A stretch of DNA of 64,000 bases. Source: Xanthobacteraceae bacterium. GTDB taxonomy: Bacteria > Pseudomonadota > Alphaproteobacteria > Rhizobiales > Xanthobacteraceae. The notes beneath the pieces are model-generated. The model was not told where the DNA came from. It ran no database searches and worked only from the letters and a program-made list of their open reading frames with translations. The translations under genes were made by a program, and so were the position numbers. Below, one piece after another: positions 9,675-19,142 of the stretch (positions are counted from its first letter, which is position 1; each line of letters opens with the position of its first letter). Location of the stretch: contig JAIENY010000047.1 of the NCBI GenBank assembly GCA_019750915.1, positions 1 through 64,000 of the forward strand, read 5' to 3'.

Positions 9675-11090
9675 ATGGCGATGAAGGATGCGTTGACGAG
9701 GCCGTCCTTGCAGGCGCAGCCGCGAAGTGCTTCAGCAAATCGCGGCCAGAGGCAGTTTCGCGCTTTCCTGATCGTTCTGGCGGGCATTCTGGCGATCGGC
9801 GCTCTGGTCGGCGGCGTCACCTATTACGTCACACGTCCGATTACGCTGCGCATCGCGGTGGGTCCGCCGAACAGCGACGACACCCGCATTGTGCAAACCC
9901 TCAGCCAGATCTTCACGCAGAACCGTACCCATGTCCGCCTGCGCCTGGTTCCGACCGACGGCTCTGCGGAGAGCGCGGAACTGTTCGACAAAGGCGGCGT
10001 CGACCTTGCCGTGATCCGCGGCGACCTCGATCTGCCGAAGAAAGCCGAGGCGGTGGCGTATCTGCGCAAGAACTTCGCAGTGCTCTGGGTGCCGGCCGGC
10101 GCTGGGAAAAAAAGCAAGATCACATCGATCAAGCAGTTGGCCGGCAAACGTGTCGCCGTGATTGGGCGTTCCAGGGCCAACGTCAACCTGCTCGGGCTTA
10201 TTCTCGAACAGTCCGGCGTGCCGCGCGACAAGGTCACCGTCGTCCAGTTCCCGGTCAGCGGCGTTTCCGATGCGCTGCGCAACCAGAAATTCGACGCCTA
10301 TCTGGCTGTCGGCCCCCTGAACAGCCGCATCACCGCGGAGGCCCTCGCTGCGACATCGCACGCCGGCGAACCGACATTCCTGTCGATCGACACGTCGGAG
10401 GCGATTGCAGAAAAATTTCCGGCCTATGAATCGGCCGAAATTCCGGCGGGCACGTTCAGCACTTCTCCCGCGCGGCCGGACGACACGGTGACGACCATCA
10501 ATTTCGGCCATCATTTCATTGCCCAGAAATCGCTATCCGACGCCACCGTCGCGGCCTTCACGCGCCAGCTCTTCAACGCGCGGCAGGCGCTGCTCAATGA
10601 CTTCCCGCAATCGGGAAAGATCGAAACGCCGGACACCGACAAGGATGCCTCGATGCCGGTGCATCCGGGCGCGGCCGCCTATATCGACGGCGAGGAAAAG
10701 ACCTTCCTCGATAAATACAGCGATTACATGTGGGCCGGCGTTATGCTGCTCTCGGTCATGGGCTCGGTCGGAGCATGGTTCGGCGGCTATCTGCGCCGCG
10801 ACGAACGGGTGACGAATTCCAATTTGCGCGAGCGTCTCCTGGAAATGCTCTCCGAGGCCCGCAACAGCGATTCAGTTGAGCGGCTCGACGCCATGCAGGC
10901 GGAGGCGGATGTCATCATGCGCGATACGCTGCATTGCTTTGAGGATGGCGCCATCGAGGAAGGGTCGTTGACGGCGTTCAGCATCGCGCTGGAGCAATTC
11001 CACAACGCCGTTGCGGATCGCAAAATGTTCCTGATCAGCCTCCCGGATCAGCCGAGAACGCCGCGTCCCAGATTGGCCAAGGCGGACTAG
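9675..11090 (+). CDS. TAXI-family periplasmic solute-binding protein, membrane-tethered
   Basis: 471 residues. One N-terminal membrane segment (about residues 37-57) leads into a TAXI (TRAP-associated extracytoplasmic immunogenic) domain that includes L-R-I-A-V-G-P-P and A-G-K-R-V-A-V-I-G. A second membrane segment (about 350-370) leads into a cytoplasmic helical tail of about 90 residues rich in Glu/Arg. No TRAP membrane subunits (dctQM-like) lie beside it, so it may be a sensor or scaffold rather than a transporter subunit. The ATG at 9675 is preferred; 9681 is an alternative. Confidence 0.8.
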   Translation: MAMKDALTRPSLQAQPRSASANRGQRQFRAFLIVLAGILAIGALVGGVTYYVTRPITLRIAVGPPNSDDTRIVQTLSQIFTQNRTHVRLRLVPTDGSAESAELFDKGGVDLAVIRGDLDLPKKAEAVAYLRKNFAVLWVPAGAGKKSKITSIKQLAGKRVAVIGRSRANVNLLGLILEQSGVPRDKVTVVQFPVSGVSDALRNQKFDAYLAVGPLNSRITAEALAATSHAGEPTFLSIDTSEAIAEKFPAYESAEIPAGTFSTSPARPDDTVTTINFGHHFIAQKSLSDATVAAFTRQLFNARQALLNDFPQSGKIETPDTDKDASMPVHPGAAAYIDGEEKTFLDKYSDYMWAGVMLLSVMGSVGAWFGGYLRRDERVTNSNLRERLLEMLSEARNSDSVERLDAMQAEADVIMRDTLHCFEDGAIEEGSLTAFSIALEQFHNAVADRKMFLISLPDQPRTPRPRLAKAD

Positions 11091-11146
11091 TCGGTTGATC
11101 GGGCATGGCTGACTTGCGACGGCTGGCCTATTCGCATCAAGCCGTT

Positions 11147-11548
11147 TTACGCCACGTTCGCTTTACGCCAAGTCCACAAAATCGCTTCGAGCGTGTCGCG
11201 CGCATAGGGTTTTGGCAAAATCGGTTTTTGCAAAAACCGCTCCGGGAAAATCGGCACGCCGCTATGCGCGGTAACGAAGGCAAACGGTATCGCGAGCACC
11301 TCAAGCCGTTCCGCGACCGCAAAGCTCCGTTCGCTCATGAGCTCGACATCCAGAAACGCGAAATCCGGACCGCGCTCGACAATCATTTCCAGTGCATGCG
11401 CCGCGCCTGACGCGGTCCGCACCGAAACGACTCCAATTTCGCGGATCGTCTCCGCGAAATCGAGTGCGATTAAGGGATCGTCCTCCACCACCAGCACATC
11501 ATTCGGCAAGGCGGACGAAGGGTGCGAACTGGGGTAGAATGATTTCAT
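11147..11548 (-). CDS. Single-domain response regulator
   Basis: 133 residues, receiver domain only. V-V-E-D-D-P-L-I-A-L-D gives the acidic pocket, F-A-F-L-D-V-E-L the phosphorylatable Asp (about residue 67), F-V-T-A-H-S the switch Thr, and L-P-K-P-Y the conserved Lys. With no output domain it may act as a phosphate relay or by protein contact. It is divergent from the Crp-type gene at 11722, and the 173-base interval holds two palindromes, suggesting shared control. Confidence 0.88.
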   Translation of the reverse strand: MKSFYPSSHPSSALPNDVLVVEDDPLIALDFAETIREIGVVSVRTASGAAHALEMIVERGPDFAFLDVELMSERSFAVAERLEVLAIPFAFVTAHSGVPIFPERFLQKPILPKPYARDTLEAILWTWRKANVA

Positions 11549-11606
11549 TTTTACCTACCGTGACCCCGCCGACGGTCGTGTTCCGCCGAATACAAAAAAA
11601 TTCAAT

Positions 11607-11625
11607 AAGTTCCACGGGGGAACTT
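11607..11625. promoter_or_regulatory. Palindrome with GGAAC on both strands
   Basis: AAGTTCC-ACGGG-GGAACTT, perfect 7-base arms, in the divergent interval. Each arm contains GGAAC, the -35 element of alphaproteobacterial EcfG general-stress promoters, reading outward on each strand. Matching -10 CGTT elements are not clear, so this may equally be an operator. Confidence 0.4.
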
Positions 11626-11654
11626 GTCTCTCTTTCGGGATGTTGTGTCTGTGC

Positions 11655-11670
11655 AGTTCTGAACAGAACT
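11655..11670. promoter_or_regulatory. Perfect palindrome AGTTCTGAACAGAACT
   Basis: 7-base arms with a 2-base centre, 52 bases before the Crp-type start. Position and symmetry suit a dimeric regulator, possibly the Crp-family protein itself. Confidence 0.4.
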
Positions 11671-11721
11671 CGGCGGGGAACCTGAACTAGGGTGGGTTTT
11701 TCATGCTGGAGCGAAAGAAAA

Positions 11722-12504
11722 ATGTCCGGGCCGCTTGCCAAAACAATCGAGGAACGTCCGATCAACAACCTTTTGCGTCGGCTCAGTCCCGCTGATTTCT
11801 CCCTGATCGAGCCGCATCTGGAAATGATCGAGGCTGCCCCCAACGACCTGCTCTACAACGCTGGTGACAATATAGAGGTCGTCCACTTTCCCTGCGGCGA
11901 GAGCCTGGTGTCGTTTCTCGTTTCGAACGAAGACGGCCGCGATGTCGAAACCATTCTGGTCGGCCGCGAAGGCGCGGTCGGAGGCATCGTCAGCCAGGGA
12001 TTTCTGCCGGCCTATACACGGATCACGGTGAAGGTCGGCGGACCGTTCGCGCGGCTGCGGGTGGCGCGGCTCGACGAGGCCAAGGTCCAGTCGGTGTCCA
12101 TCCGCAATCTGTTTGCTCGCTACGCGGACTGTATGCTGGCCCAGATGTTCCAGTCGACCGCCTGCAACGCGATCCACTCCATCGAGCAGCGGACCGCAAA
12201 ATGGATTTTTGCCGCAATGGAGCGAAGCAGCAGCAATGTCGTGCCGTTAACCCATGAGCAGCTTTCGACCATGCTGGGGGTAGGCCGCAGCTACGCCAGC
12301 CGCGTGATTCAGACCTTCAAGGCTGAAAATGTGCTGGAAACCCGGCGCGGTTCGATTGTCGTCCGCGACGCGGACGCGCTGGCGGCTCGGGCCTGCCAGT
12401 GTAACGAGGCCGTCAAAAGCCATTTCGAGGAGGTTCTGCGGGGGGTCTACCCCTCCGAGGGAACTGACCTCCGGCAGAACGCGCTCGCCACGGCCGCAAA
12501 ATGA
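11722..12504 (+). CDS. Crp/Fnr-family transcriptional regulator
   Basis: 260 residues: N-terminal cyclic-nucleotide-type beta-barrel (about 20-140), dimer helix, and a C-terminal winged helix-turn-helix with L-T-H-E-Q-L-S-T-M-L-G-V-G-R-S-Y-A-S-R-V. No N-terminal Cys cluster of the FNR type is seen. The tail C-Q-C-N-E has two Cys. GGAG lies about 10 bases before the ATG at 11722. The effector and targets are unknown; adjacency to a lone response regulator and GGAAC elements hints at a stress circuit. Confidence 0.88.
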   Translation: MSGPLAKTIEERPINNLLRRLSPADFSLIEPHLEMIEAAPNDLLYNAGDNIEVVHFPCGESLVSFLVSNEDGRDVETILVGREGAVGGIVSQGFLPAYTRITVKVGGPFARLRVARLDEAKVQSVSIRNLFARYADCMLAQMFQSTACNAIHSIEQRTAKWIFAAMERSSSNVVPLTHEQLSTMLGVGRSYASRVIQTFKAENVLETRRGSIVVRDADALAARACQCNEAVKSHFEEVLRGVYPSEGTDLRQNALATAAK

Positions 12505-12526
12505 TCGCTTTGACGAGTAGAATCGC

Positions 12527-12555
12527 ATTGTTTTTCGGCGATTCCTGACTATATT
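12527..12555 (+). promoter_or_regulatory. Candidate sigma-70-type promoter for typA
   Basis: TTGTTT and TATATT separated by 17 bases, about 90 bases before the typA ATG. It places the start of transcription just ahead of a hairpin with T-run. Confidence 0.4.
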
Positions 12556-12575
12556 GCGCCGCAACGCGTGCCGAG

Positions 12576-12610
12576 TGCCCGGTTCTTTGAGGACCGGGCA
12601 ACAGTTTTTT
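12576..12610 (+). terminator. Hairpin plus T-run between crp-type gene and typA
   Basis: TGCCCGGT/ACCGGGCA forms an 8-bp stem with a 9-base loop, then ACAG and six T. It can terminate the upstream regulator transcript or, if the promoter at 12527 is used, act as a leader attenuator of typA. Confidence 0.5.
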
Positions 12611-12643
12611 GGGGCCGCGAAACAGTTCCGAAATGGTGACCCT

Positions 12644-14467
12644 ATGAACCTGCGCAATATCGCGATCATCGCCCACGTCGACCACGGCAAGACGACCTTG
12701 GTGGACAAGTTGCTGCAACAGTCCGGCACCTACCGCGACAACCAGCGTCAGGTCGAACGGGCAATGGACTCGAACGACATCGAGCGCGAACGGGGCATCA
12801 CCATTCTCGCCAAGTGTACTTCTGTCGAGTGGGAAGATACCCGCATCAACATCGTTGATACGCCAGGCCACGCCGATTTCGGTGGCGAGGTCGAGCGCAT
12901 TCTGTCGATGGTCGATGGTGTAATCGTGCTGGTTGACGCTGCCGAAGGCCCGATGCCGCAGACCAAATTCGTGGTCGGCAAGGCGCTCAAGCTCGGCCTC
13001 AAGCCGATCGTCGCGATCAACAAGGTGGATCGCCCGGATGCGCGCATCACCGAAGTTGTCAATGAAGTGTTCGATCTGTTCGCAGCGCTCGACGCGACCG
13101 ACGAGCAACTCGATTTCCCGATTCTCTACGGCTCCGGCAAGAATGGCTGGATGGGCACCAGCCCCGAGGACAATGCTAACGGCATGAAGCCGCTGTTCGA
13201 TCTCGTCATCAAGCATGTCGCGCCGCCGGCGGTTGAAGAGGGTCCGTTTCGTTTGCTCGGCACCATTCTCGAAGCCAATCCCTATCTCGGCCGTATCATC
13301 ACCGGCCGCATCGCCTCGGGCAGCGTGAAGCCGAACCAGGCGGTGAAGGTTCTGTCGCGTGACGGCAAGCTGGTCGAGACGGGCCGCATCACTAAGATCC
13401 TGGCTTTCCGCGGCCTCGAGCGTCAGCCGGTCGAACTGGCAGAAGCCGGCGACATCGTCGCCATCGCAGGTTTGCCCAAGGGCACCGTCGCCGACACTTT
13501 TTGCGATGCGAGCGTCGACACGCCGATCCAGGCACAGCCGATCGATCCGCCGACGGTTTCGATGTCGTTCATCGTCAATAACTCGCCGCTGGCCGGCACC
13601 GAAGGCGACAAGGTCACCAGCCGTCTGATCCGCGACCGCCTGCTGCGCGAAGCGGAAGGCAACGTCGCGCTGCGCGTTGTTGAAGCTGCCGACAAGGATT
13701 CGATGGAAGTATCGGGCCGCGGCGAATTGCAGCTCGCGATCCTGATCGAGAACATGCGCCGCGAAGGCTTCGAACTGTCCGTGTCGCGTCCCCGCGTCGT
13801 TCTGACCAAGGATGAGAACGGCAAGGTTCTGGAGCCGATCGAAGAAGTCGTAATTGACGTCGATGAGGAATTCTCCGGCGTCGTCGTTCAGAAAATGAGC
13901 GAGCGCAAGGCCGAGATGATCGAGATGCGTCCCTCCGGCGGCAATCGCTTGCGGCTGGTGTTTTACGCGCCGACCCGCGGCCTGATCGGCTATCAGGGCG
14001 AGCTGATGACCGACACCAAGGGCACGGCGATCATGAACCGCCTGTTCCACGATTACCTGCCCTACAAGGGCGAGATCCAGGGCCGCCGCAACGGCGTTCT
14101 GATTTCCAACGACCAGGGCGAGGCCGTGGCCTACGCCATGTTCAAACTGGAAGATCGCGGCCCGATGATGATCGAGCCGGGCTGGAAGGTCTACAAGGGC
14201 ATGATTGTGGGCGAGCATACCCGCGACAACGATCTTGAGATCAACGTGCTCAAGGGCAAGCAGCTCACCAACATCCGCACCACCTCGAAGGACGAAGCTG
14301 TTCGCCTGACGCCTCCGATCAGGATGACGCTGGAGAAGGCGCTGTCCTATATCGAGGACGACGAGCTGGTCGAAATCACGCCGAAGTCGATCCGTCTGCG
14401 CAAGCGCCACCTCGACCCGAATGAGCGCAAGCGCGCCGAAAAGACCAAGGAAGCGATCGCCGTCTGA
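12644..14467 (+). CDS. typA: Ribosome-dependent GTPase TypA/BipA
   Basis: 607 residues, the usual family length. G-domain motifs: A-H-V-D-H-G-K-T-T (G1), R-G-I-T-I (G2), [12 protein letters not shown] (G3), N-K-V-D-R (G4). EF-G-like domains III and V follow, then the BipA-specific C-terminal domain with I-R-T-T-S-K-D-E-A and a Lys-rich tail. It assists 50S subunit assembly and is needed at low temperature and under stress. A terminator follows directly, so it is probably monocistronic. Confidence 0.98.
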   Translation: MNLRNIAIIAHVDHGKTTLVDKLLQQSGTYRDNQRQVERAMDSNDIERERGITILAKCTSVEWEDTRINIVDTPGHADFGGEVERILSMVDGVIVLVDAAEGPMPQTKFVVGKALKLGLKPIVAINKVDRPDARITEVVNEVFDLFAALDATDEQLDFPILYGSGKNGWMGTSPEDNANGMKPLFDLVIKHVAPPAVEEGPFRLLGTILEANPYLGRIITGRIASGSVKPNQAVKVLSRDGKLVETGRITKILAFRGLERQPVELAEAGDIVAIAGLPKGTVADTFCDASVDTPIQAQPIDPPTVSMSFIVNNSPLAGTEGDKVTSRLIRDRLLREAEGNVALRVVEAADKDSMEVSGRGELQLAILIENMRREGFELSVSRPRVVLTKDENGKVLEPIEEVVIDVDEEFSGVVVQKMSERKAEMIEMRPSGGNRLRLVFYAPTRGLIGYQGELMTDTKGTAIMNRLFHDYLPYKGEIQGRRNGVLISNDQGEAVAYAMFKLEDRGPMMIEPGWKVYKGMIVGEHTRDNDLEINVLKGKQLTNIRTTSKDEAVRLTPPIRMTLEKALSYIEDDELVEITPKSIRLRKRHLDPNERKRAEKTKEAIAV

Positions 14468-14496
14468 TGCCGGCGATCCGCATGTGACCAAAGGAC

Positions 14497-14525
14497 AAAA
14501 GCCCGGCCTTGTGCCGGGCTTTTTC
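14497..14525 (+). terminator. Rho-independent terminator of typA
   Basis: AAAGCCCGGC/GCCGGGCTTT stem with a short loop, followed by TTCTTT. Confidence 0.9.
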
Positions 14526-14560
14526 TTTGAATACGTCCTTTGCGCGAAAGTGGAGCATCC

Positions 14561-15802
14561 ATGACCCTTCCCTCCCATGTGGACGTTGCGATCATTGGCG
14601 CAGGTGCCGCCGGCCTTGGTGCGGCACACGCCCTGCAAGGCAAACAGCTATCAGTGCTCGTGCTGGAGGCGCGCGAGCGGCTCGGCGGGCGCGGTCATAC
14701 ACGACAGCTTTCCGACCGGGTCATATTCGACGTGGGTTGCGGATGGCTGCATTCGGCCGAGCGGAATTCGTTCGTGCCCATTGCCGAAACGCTGGGGCTC
14801 GCCCTCAACAAGCACCGGCCGCCGTGGAAGGAACAGACCTTCGACATCGGTTTCCCGCAACACGAGCGGCATGAGTTCTTTCAGGCGCTGCACGAATTTT
14901 ATGAACGGCTTGAAGCAGCCGCGGACGAGGACGATCGCCCGGCCAGTGATTTTCTGGAGCCCGGCAACCGCTGGAATATGCAGATCGACGCCGTCTCGAC
15001 CTACATCAACGGCTGCGAGCTCGATCAGGCCTCGGTCCACGACATCGACGCCTATGAAGAAACCGATCTCAACTGGCGCGTCGTCAAAGGCTACGGCACT
15101 CTGATTTCGGCCTACGGCGCGTCCTGCGATATCGCGCTGAACACCAAAGTGACGTTGATCGATCATTCCGGAACGCAGCTGCGAATCGAGACATCGCGCG
15201 GCACGCTCAGCGCCGGCAGGGTGATCGTCACGGTGCCAACCAATCTGATCGCATCCGAAGCAATCCGTTTCGTACCTGCGCTTGCGGACAAGGTTGCCGC
15301 AGCCGCAGGTTTGCCGCTGGGTCTTGCCGACAAGGTGATGCTGGCGCTGGACGATCGCGGCGATCTGCCCGCCGACGGTAATCTTCGTGGCCGGGCCGGA
15401 ACCGCAGCCACGGGGGCCTATCATCTTCGCCCACAGGCAATGCCCTGCATCGAAGGTTATTTCGGCGGGCGCCACGCACGCGAGCTGGAAGACGCGGGGG
15501 ACGGCGCGCTTGCGCAGGCCGCGATCGACGAAATTGCTGGAATGCTCGGCAACGATTTCCGCAAACGTTTGACCCCGCTCGCATCGTCACGCTGGGCGCA
15601 CGACGAATTCGCGCGCGGTTCTTATTCACATGCGCTGCCGGGCCATGCGGGTGACCGCGCGATTCTGGCCGCGCCGTTGGATGGCCGAATCTTCTTTGCT
15701 GGCGAAGCGACCTCGCCGCATTTCTTTTCGACCGCACATGGCGCACGCGACAGCGGCGACCGCGCAGCGCGGGAAGTCCTGGCTGTCCTCGCGAAGGCGT
15801 GA
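14561..15802 (+). CDS. Flavin-dependent amine oxidase-like protein
   Basis: 413 residues. The N-terminal V-D-V-A-I-I-G-A-G-A-A-G-L-G-A-A and E-A-R-E-R-L-G-G-R are the FAD dinucleotide fold and its second-strand Glu. The C-terminal I-F-F-A-G-E-A-T-S-P-H is the amine-oxidase FAD motif. It likely oxidises an amine or related substrate in the cytoplasm; substrate unknown. GGAGCATCC precedes the ATG at 14561 with ideal spacing. Confidence 0.88.
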   Translation: MTLPSHVDVAIIGAGAAGLGAAHALQGKQLSVLVLEARERLGGRGHTRQLSDRVIFDVGCGWLHSAERNSFVPIAETLGLALNKHRPPWKEQTFDIGFPQHERHEFFQALHEFYERLEAAADEDDRPASDFLEPGNRWNMQIDAVSTYINGCELDQASVHDIDAYEETDLNWRVVKGYGTLISAYGASCDIALNTKVTLIDHSGTQLRIETSRGTLSAGRVIVTVPTNLIASEAIRFVPALADKVAAAAGLPLGLADKVMLALDDRGDLPADGNLRGRAGTAATGAYHLRPQAMPCIEGYFGGRHARELEDAGDGALAQAAIDEIAGMLGNDFRKRLTPLASSRWAHDEFARGSYSHALPGHAGDRAILAAPLDGRIFFAGEATSPHFFSTAHGARDSGDRAAREVLAVLAKA

Positions 15803-16008
15803 CTCGGGCCCGCCAGGGCCGGACGATCATCCTTCGTAACCCCGGTCATTCTGACGCAAAGCGTTCCACGATGGTTTCCAGCCGCGAGGCGAGACGAAAA
15901 TCTCGTTTTGGGACAGTCTTTTGACACCGTGATGCAAAAACCCCACATATTAACCGATAATTAAGGATAGACCTTGAAGAGCGCCCGGCTCCTTGCTTTG
16001 ATCGCAGT

Positions 16009-16518
16009 ATGAGCACCACGCTAATCGAGATCCGGTCCGCGCGGACCGCCGACGCCTCCGAAGTCGCCGCCACTCACGACGAAGCTTGGCGCGCGGCCTA
16101 CCAGGGCATTATCCCCGGCGCAGAACTCGAGAAGCTCATCAACCGGCGCGGCCCGCAATGGTGGGACAGCGCGATTCGCAAGGGCAGCCGCGTCAGCGTG
16201 CTGTCGTTCGGTGATCGTGTCGCAGGCTATGCCAATTATGGCCGCAACCGCGCCCGCAGCCTTCATTTCGAGGGCGAAATCTATGAGCTTTACCTGCGCC
16301 CGGAATTTCAGGGCCTGGGCTTCGGCCGCCGCCTGTTCGGCGCGGCCCGCCGCGACCTCGCCCACAGCGGCCTCAAAAGCCTCGTGATCTGGGCGCTATC
16401 GGAAAACGACACCGCGGTGGGATTCTACCAAAGCCTCGGCGGCAGGATGGTCGCCCGGTCTTCGGAACAGTTCGGCGCCAAGGCGCTGGACAAGGTGGCG
16501 TTTGCCTGGGGTCCGTAA
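16009..16518 (+). CDS. GNAT-family N-acetyltransferase
   Basis: 169 residues with the acetyl-CoA loop L-Y-L-R-P-E-F-Q-G-L-G-F-G-R-R-L-F (Q-x-x-G-x-G/A form) near residues 92-108 and the late W-A-L-S-E-N-D-T-A-V-G-F-Y-Q-S-L-G-G block. Substrate unknown. It stands alone between the amine oxidase and ppa, about 140 bases from the latter. Confidence 0.88.
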   Translation: MSTTLIEIRSARTADASEVAATHDEAWRAAYQGIIPGAELEKLINRRGPQWWDSAIRKGSRVSVLSFGDRVAGYANYGRNRARSLHFEGEIYELYLRPEFQGLGFGRRLFGAARRDLAHSGLKSLVIWALSENDTAVGFYQSLGGRMVARSSEQFGAKALDKVAFAWGP

Positions 16519-16659
16519 GGCTGTTGGCCATAAACGAAGGCCCCTCGGTTTTCAGCTTTTGCCCAACGCTTCCGTTTCCCTTGCGCCGCAAAAACGACTA
16601 AACACAGCCCCCGAAGGCCGCCCGCCGGGCGGCGATCCTTTTGATACGTAAGGCTGTTT

Positions 16660-17190
16660 ATGCGAATCGACGCTATTTCGGTGGGCAAGAACCCGCCGCA
16701 CGAGGTCAATGCCATCATTGAGGTGCCGATCGGCGGCGAGCCCATCAAGTACGAGATGGACAAGGAGTCCGGCGCACTGGTGGTCGATCGCTTCCTCTAC
16801 ACCGCGATGCGTTACCCCGGAAATTACGGGTTCATTCCGCACACGCTGTCCGATGACGGCGATCCTTGCGACGTCGTGATCGCCAACACCCGCGCGATTA
16901 TCCCGGGCGCGGTCATGGCGGTCCGCCCCGTCGGCGTCCTGTTCATGGAAGACGAAGCCGGCGGTGACGAAAAGATTGTCGCCGTGCCGGTCTCGAAGCT
17001 GACCAAGCGTTACGACCGCATCGAGAACTACAGTGATCTGCCCGACATCACGCTGGAGCAAATCAAGCACTTCTTCGAACACTACAAGGATCTCGAGCCC
17101 GGAAAATGGGTCAAGGTTCTGCGCTGGGGCGATGCCGCCGAGGCGCAGAAACTGATCCTTGAAGGCATCGAGCGCGCCAAGAAGAAATAA
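16660..17190 (+). CDS. ppa: Inorganic pyrophosphatase
   Basis: 176 residues, family I size. [10 protein letters not shown] holds the metal-binding D-x-D-P-x-D-V signature, and Y-P-G-N-Y-G-F-I-P is the upstream conserved block. It hydrolyses pyrophosphate to drive biosynthetic reactions in the cytoplasm. A strong terminator lies 16 bases after the stop and separates it from the opposing folD. Confidence 0.98.
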   Translation: MRIDAISVGKNPPHEVNAIIEVPIGGEPIKYEMDKESGALVVDRFLYTAMRYPGNYGFIPHTLSDDGDPCDVVIANTRAIIPGAVMAVRPVGVLFMEDEAGGDEKIVAVPVSKLTKRYDRIENYSDLPDITLEQIKHFFEHYKDLEPGKWVKVLRWGDAAEAQKLILEGIERAKKK

Positions 17191-17205
17191 CCCGACAGTA
17201 ACAAC

Positions 17206-17235
17206 AACGCCCCGGCCCAACCGGGGCGTTTTTTC
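17206..17235 (+). terminator. Terminator between ppa and folD
   Basis: AACGCCCCGG/CCGGGGCGTT, 10-bp stem with a 5-base loop and six T on the plus strand. It also overlaps the 3' end of folD on the other strand and may work both ways. Confidence 0.9.
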
Positions 17236-17238
17236 TGA

Positions 17239-18123
17239 TCACACCGCTGGAGGCGGAAAGCCCTTGATCGCGCAGGCCGCGCGTACGGTGTTCACCAGCA
17301 AGCACGCCACCGTCATCTGACCGACGCCGCCTGGCACCGGCGTGACTGCACCCGCCACCTGCATCGCCTCATCATAGGCAACGTCGCCGACCAGACGACC
17401 CTTGCCGTCCGGCCCCGGCGGAAGGCGGTTGATGCCGACATCGATCACGGTCGCACCAGGCTTGATCCAGTCGCCCCGCACCATCTCTGGTTTTCCGACC
17501 GCCGCGAATACCAGATCGGCCTGGCGGCACAGCGCCGGCAAATCGCGTGTGCGCGAATGGGCGATCGTCACCGTGGCGTTCTCGTTGAGCAGCAGTTGCA
17601 CCAGCGGCCGCCCCACCAGATTGGACCGCCCGATGACAATCGCGTTCAATCCTTCGAGCGACGGGCGGACGGATTTCGCAAGCATGATCGACCCCAGCGG
17701 CGTGCATGGCGTCAGCGCGGGAAGGCCGCTCGCGAGCCGCCCGGCATTGACCGGATGCAGCCCGTCCACGTCCTTGGCGGGATCGATAGCATTGACGATG
17801 GTATTGGCATCAAGCCCCTTCGGCGGCGGCAGTTGCACGAGGATGCCGTGCACCGCCGGATCGCAATTGAGCCGGGCGATCAGCGCCAGCACCTCCGATT
17901 CGGAGACATCCGCCGGCAGCTTGTGCTCGAACGAGGCCATGCCTGCGGCGAGTGTCTGTTTCGTCTTGGTGGCGACATAGACTTCGCTGGCCGGATCGTT
18001 GCCGATCAGCACAACAGCAAGGCCGGGCTTCAGGTCCTGCTGGCGCAGACGGACGACCTCCTCGGCGACACGGGCCCGCAGTTCGGCTGCAATCAGTTTT
18101 CCGTCGATCACGCTGGCGGCCAT
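17239..18123 (-). CDS. folD: Methylenetetrahydrofolate dehydrogenase/cyclohydrolase
   Basis: 294 residues. Y-V-A-T-K-T-K-Q has the catalytic Lys, G-I-L-V-Q-L-P-P-P the folate site, G-R-S-N-L-V-G-R-P the NADP motif, and [10 protein letters not shown] the closing signature. In the last motif Gln stands where E. coli has Pro, probably a lineage variant. It interconverts one-carbon tetrahydrofolate forms. The start at 18123 follows GAAAGGACCACC. It is the last gene of a yggT-DUF167-folD run. Confidence 0.95.
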   Translation of the reverse strand: MAASVIDGKLIAAELRARVAEEVVRLRQQDLKPGLAVVLIGNDPASEVYVATKTKQTLAAGMASFEHKLPADVSESEVLALIARLNCDPAVHGILVQLPPPKGLDANTIVNAIDPAKDVDGLHPVNAGRLASGLPALTPCTPLGSIMLAKSVRPSLEGLNAIVIGRSNLVGRPLVQLLLNENATVTIAHSRTRDLPALCRQADLVFAAVGKPEMVRGDWIKPGATVIDVGINRLPPGPDGKGRLVGDVAYDEAMQVAGAVTPVPGGVGQMTVACLLVNTVRAACAIKGFPPPAV

Positions 18124-18133
18124 GGTGGTCCTT

Positions 18134-18460
18134 TCAGGTCGTGTTTGCTCTGCCGGCAAGATCCGCAAGCGCCGCGCCGATGGCCTTCGGATCGCCGTCA
18201 ATCATGATTTTCTTGAACCGCGAGGTGATACCGGAGGCGACCCGCACGCTGCTTTTCGGCACGCGCAGATGATCGGCGAAAAGCTCCACCACCGCACGAT
18301 TGGCCGCACCACCCTCCGCGACGACCCTGACGCGAATCTTGAGCGCCGAACGGCCCTCGGAAAGCTGCTCGACCCCGTCGATCGCATCGCGGCCGCCGCG
18401 CGGCGTCACCCGGACTGCGACCAGCACGCCCTGCGCCGAATAGCGCCAGGGCTGCATCAT
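18134..18460 (-). CDS. DUF167 (YggU) family protein
   Basis: 108 residues with [17 protein letters not shown]-x-A-N-R-A-V-V-E-L and [13 protein letters not shown], the core of the YggU/DUF167 family, a small alpha-beta protein of unknown role. It is typically found beside yggT, as here. Two ATGs (18460, 18457) lie inside a 14-base tandem repeat. Confidence 0.88.
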   Translation of the reverse strand: MMQPWRYSAQGVLVAVRVTPRGGRDAIDGVEQLSEGRSALKIRVRVVAEGGAANRAVVELFADHLRVPKSSVRVASGITSRFKKIMIDGDPKAIGAALADLAGRANTT

Positions 18461-18487
18461 CGGGCCTGCATCATCGGGCCTGCATCA
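18453..18487. repeat. 14-base tandem repeat at DUF167 start
   Basis: TGCATCATCGGGCC occurs twice in a row and a third time in part. It covers the start codon region of the DUF167 gene and most of the gap to yggT. Because 14 is not a multiple of 3, gain or loss of a unit shifts spacing and frame around the start. Confidence 0.85.
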
Positions 18488-18494
18488 AATCGTC

Positions 18495-18785
18495 TCAGAT
18501 CACGTTGGGATAGATGTAATAGGTAATCACCCGCTGGATAAACATGATGATCAGGATCACCACGATCGGTGAAATATCCAGCCCGCCCAGATTTGGCATT
18601 GCATTCCGGATCGGCCGCAACACCGGCTCGGTGATCCGGTAGAGGAATTCGGCGACCGAGGCGACAAACTGGTTGCGCGTATTGACGACGTTGAATGCGA
18701 TCAGCCAGGACAAAATCGCCGACGCGATCAGAAGCCAGACATAAAGATCGAGAACAATCAGAACGATATCGAGAACAGCGCGCAT
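18495..18785 (-). CDS. YggT family membrane protein
   Basis: 96 residues with two hydrophobic segments and the conserved [12 protein letters not shown]-x-x-P between them, followed by D-I-S-P-I-V-V-I. YggT proteins are linked to osmotic tolerance and cell-division or membrane complexes, but their activity is unknown. It heads the yggT-DUF167-folD run and is divergent from tRNA-Ala. Confidence 0.92.
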   Translation of the reverse strand: MRAVLDIVLIVLDLYVWLLIASAILSWLIAFNVVNTRNQFVASVAEFLYRITEPVLRPIRNAMPNLGGLDISPIVVILIIMFIQRVITYYIYPNVI

Positions 18786-18893
18786 GAGCTAAGGCTTTCG
18801 GTTGACGTGGGACATTCAATATCGCCTCGCGCCGAACCAAACAAGGGATGTTCCTGCTCGGATCCGGCCTGAAATACCGCAACTGGGGCGTCC

Positions 18894-18921
18894 TTGACTT
18901 GCGATCCGTCGGGATTGTAAA
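18894..18921 (+). promoter_or_regulatory. Candidate tRNA-Ala promoter
   Basis: TTGACT followed after about 16 bases by TGTAAA, ending some 35 bases before the tRNA. Confidence 0.45.
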
Positions 18922-18955
18922 TGGCGGCTCGCTGGCTCAAACCGGGTCGGCCGAC

Positions 18956-19031
<76 letters not shown>

Positions 19032-19142
19032 AATCCCTCCCTTGATATTCACTCCCTTGTTTGATGTTTGATCGGGACCGCTCGTGCGGCACCCGATTGT
19101 CTGGCATTGTGTCCCGAGTTCCTCACGACAACGGAGAGCACT

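Noticed and set aside
12413-14638. 741-codon frame on the minus strand opposite typA
   Set aside because: Mirror of the typA codon pattern in a high-GC gene; no family features, and typA is certain.
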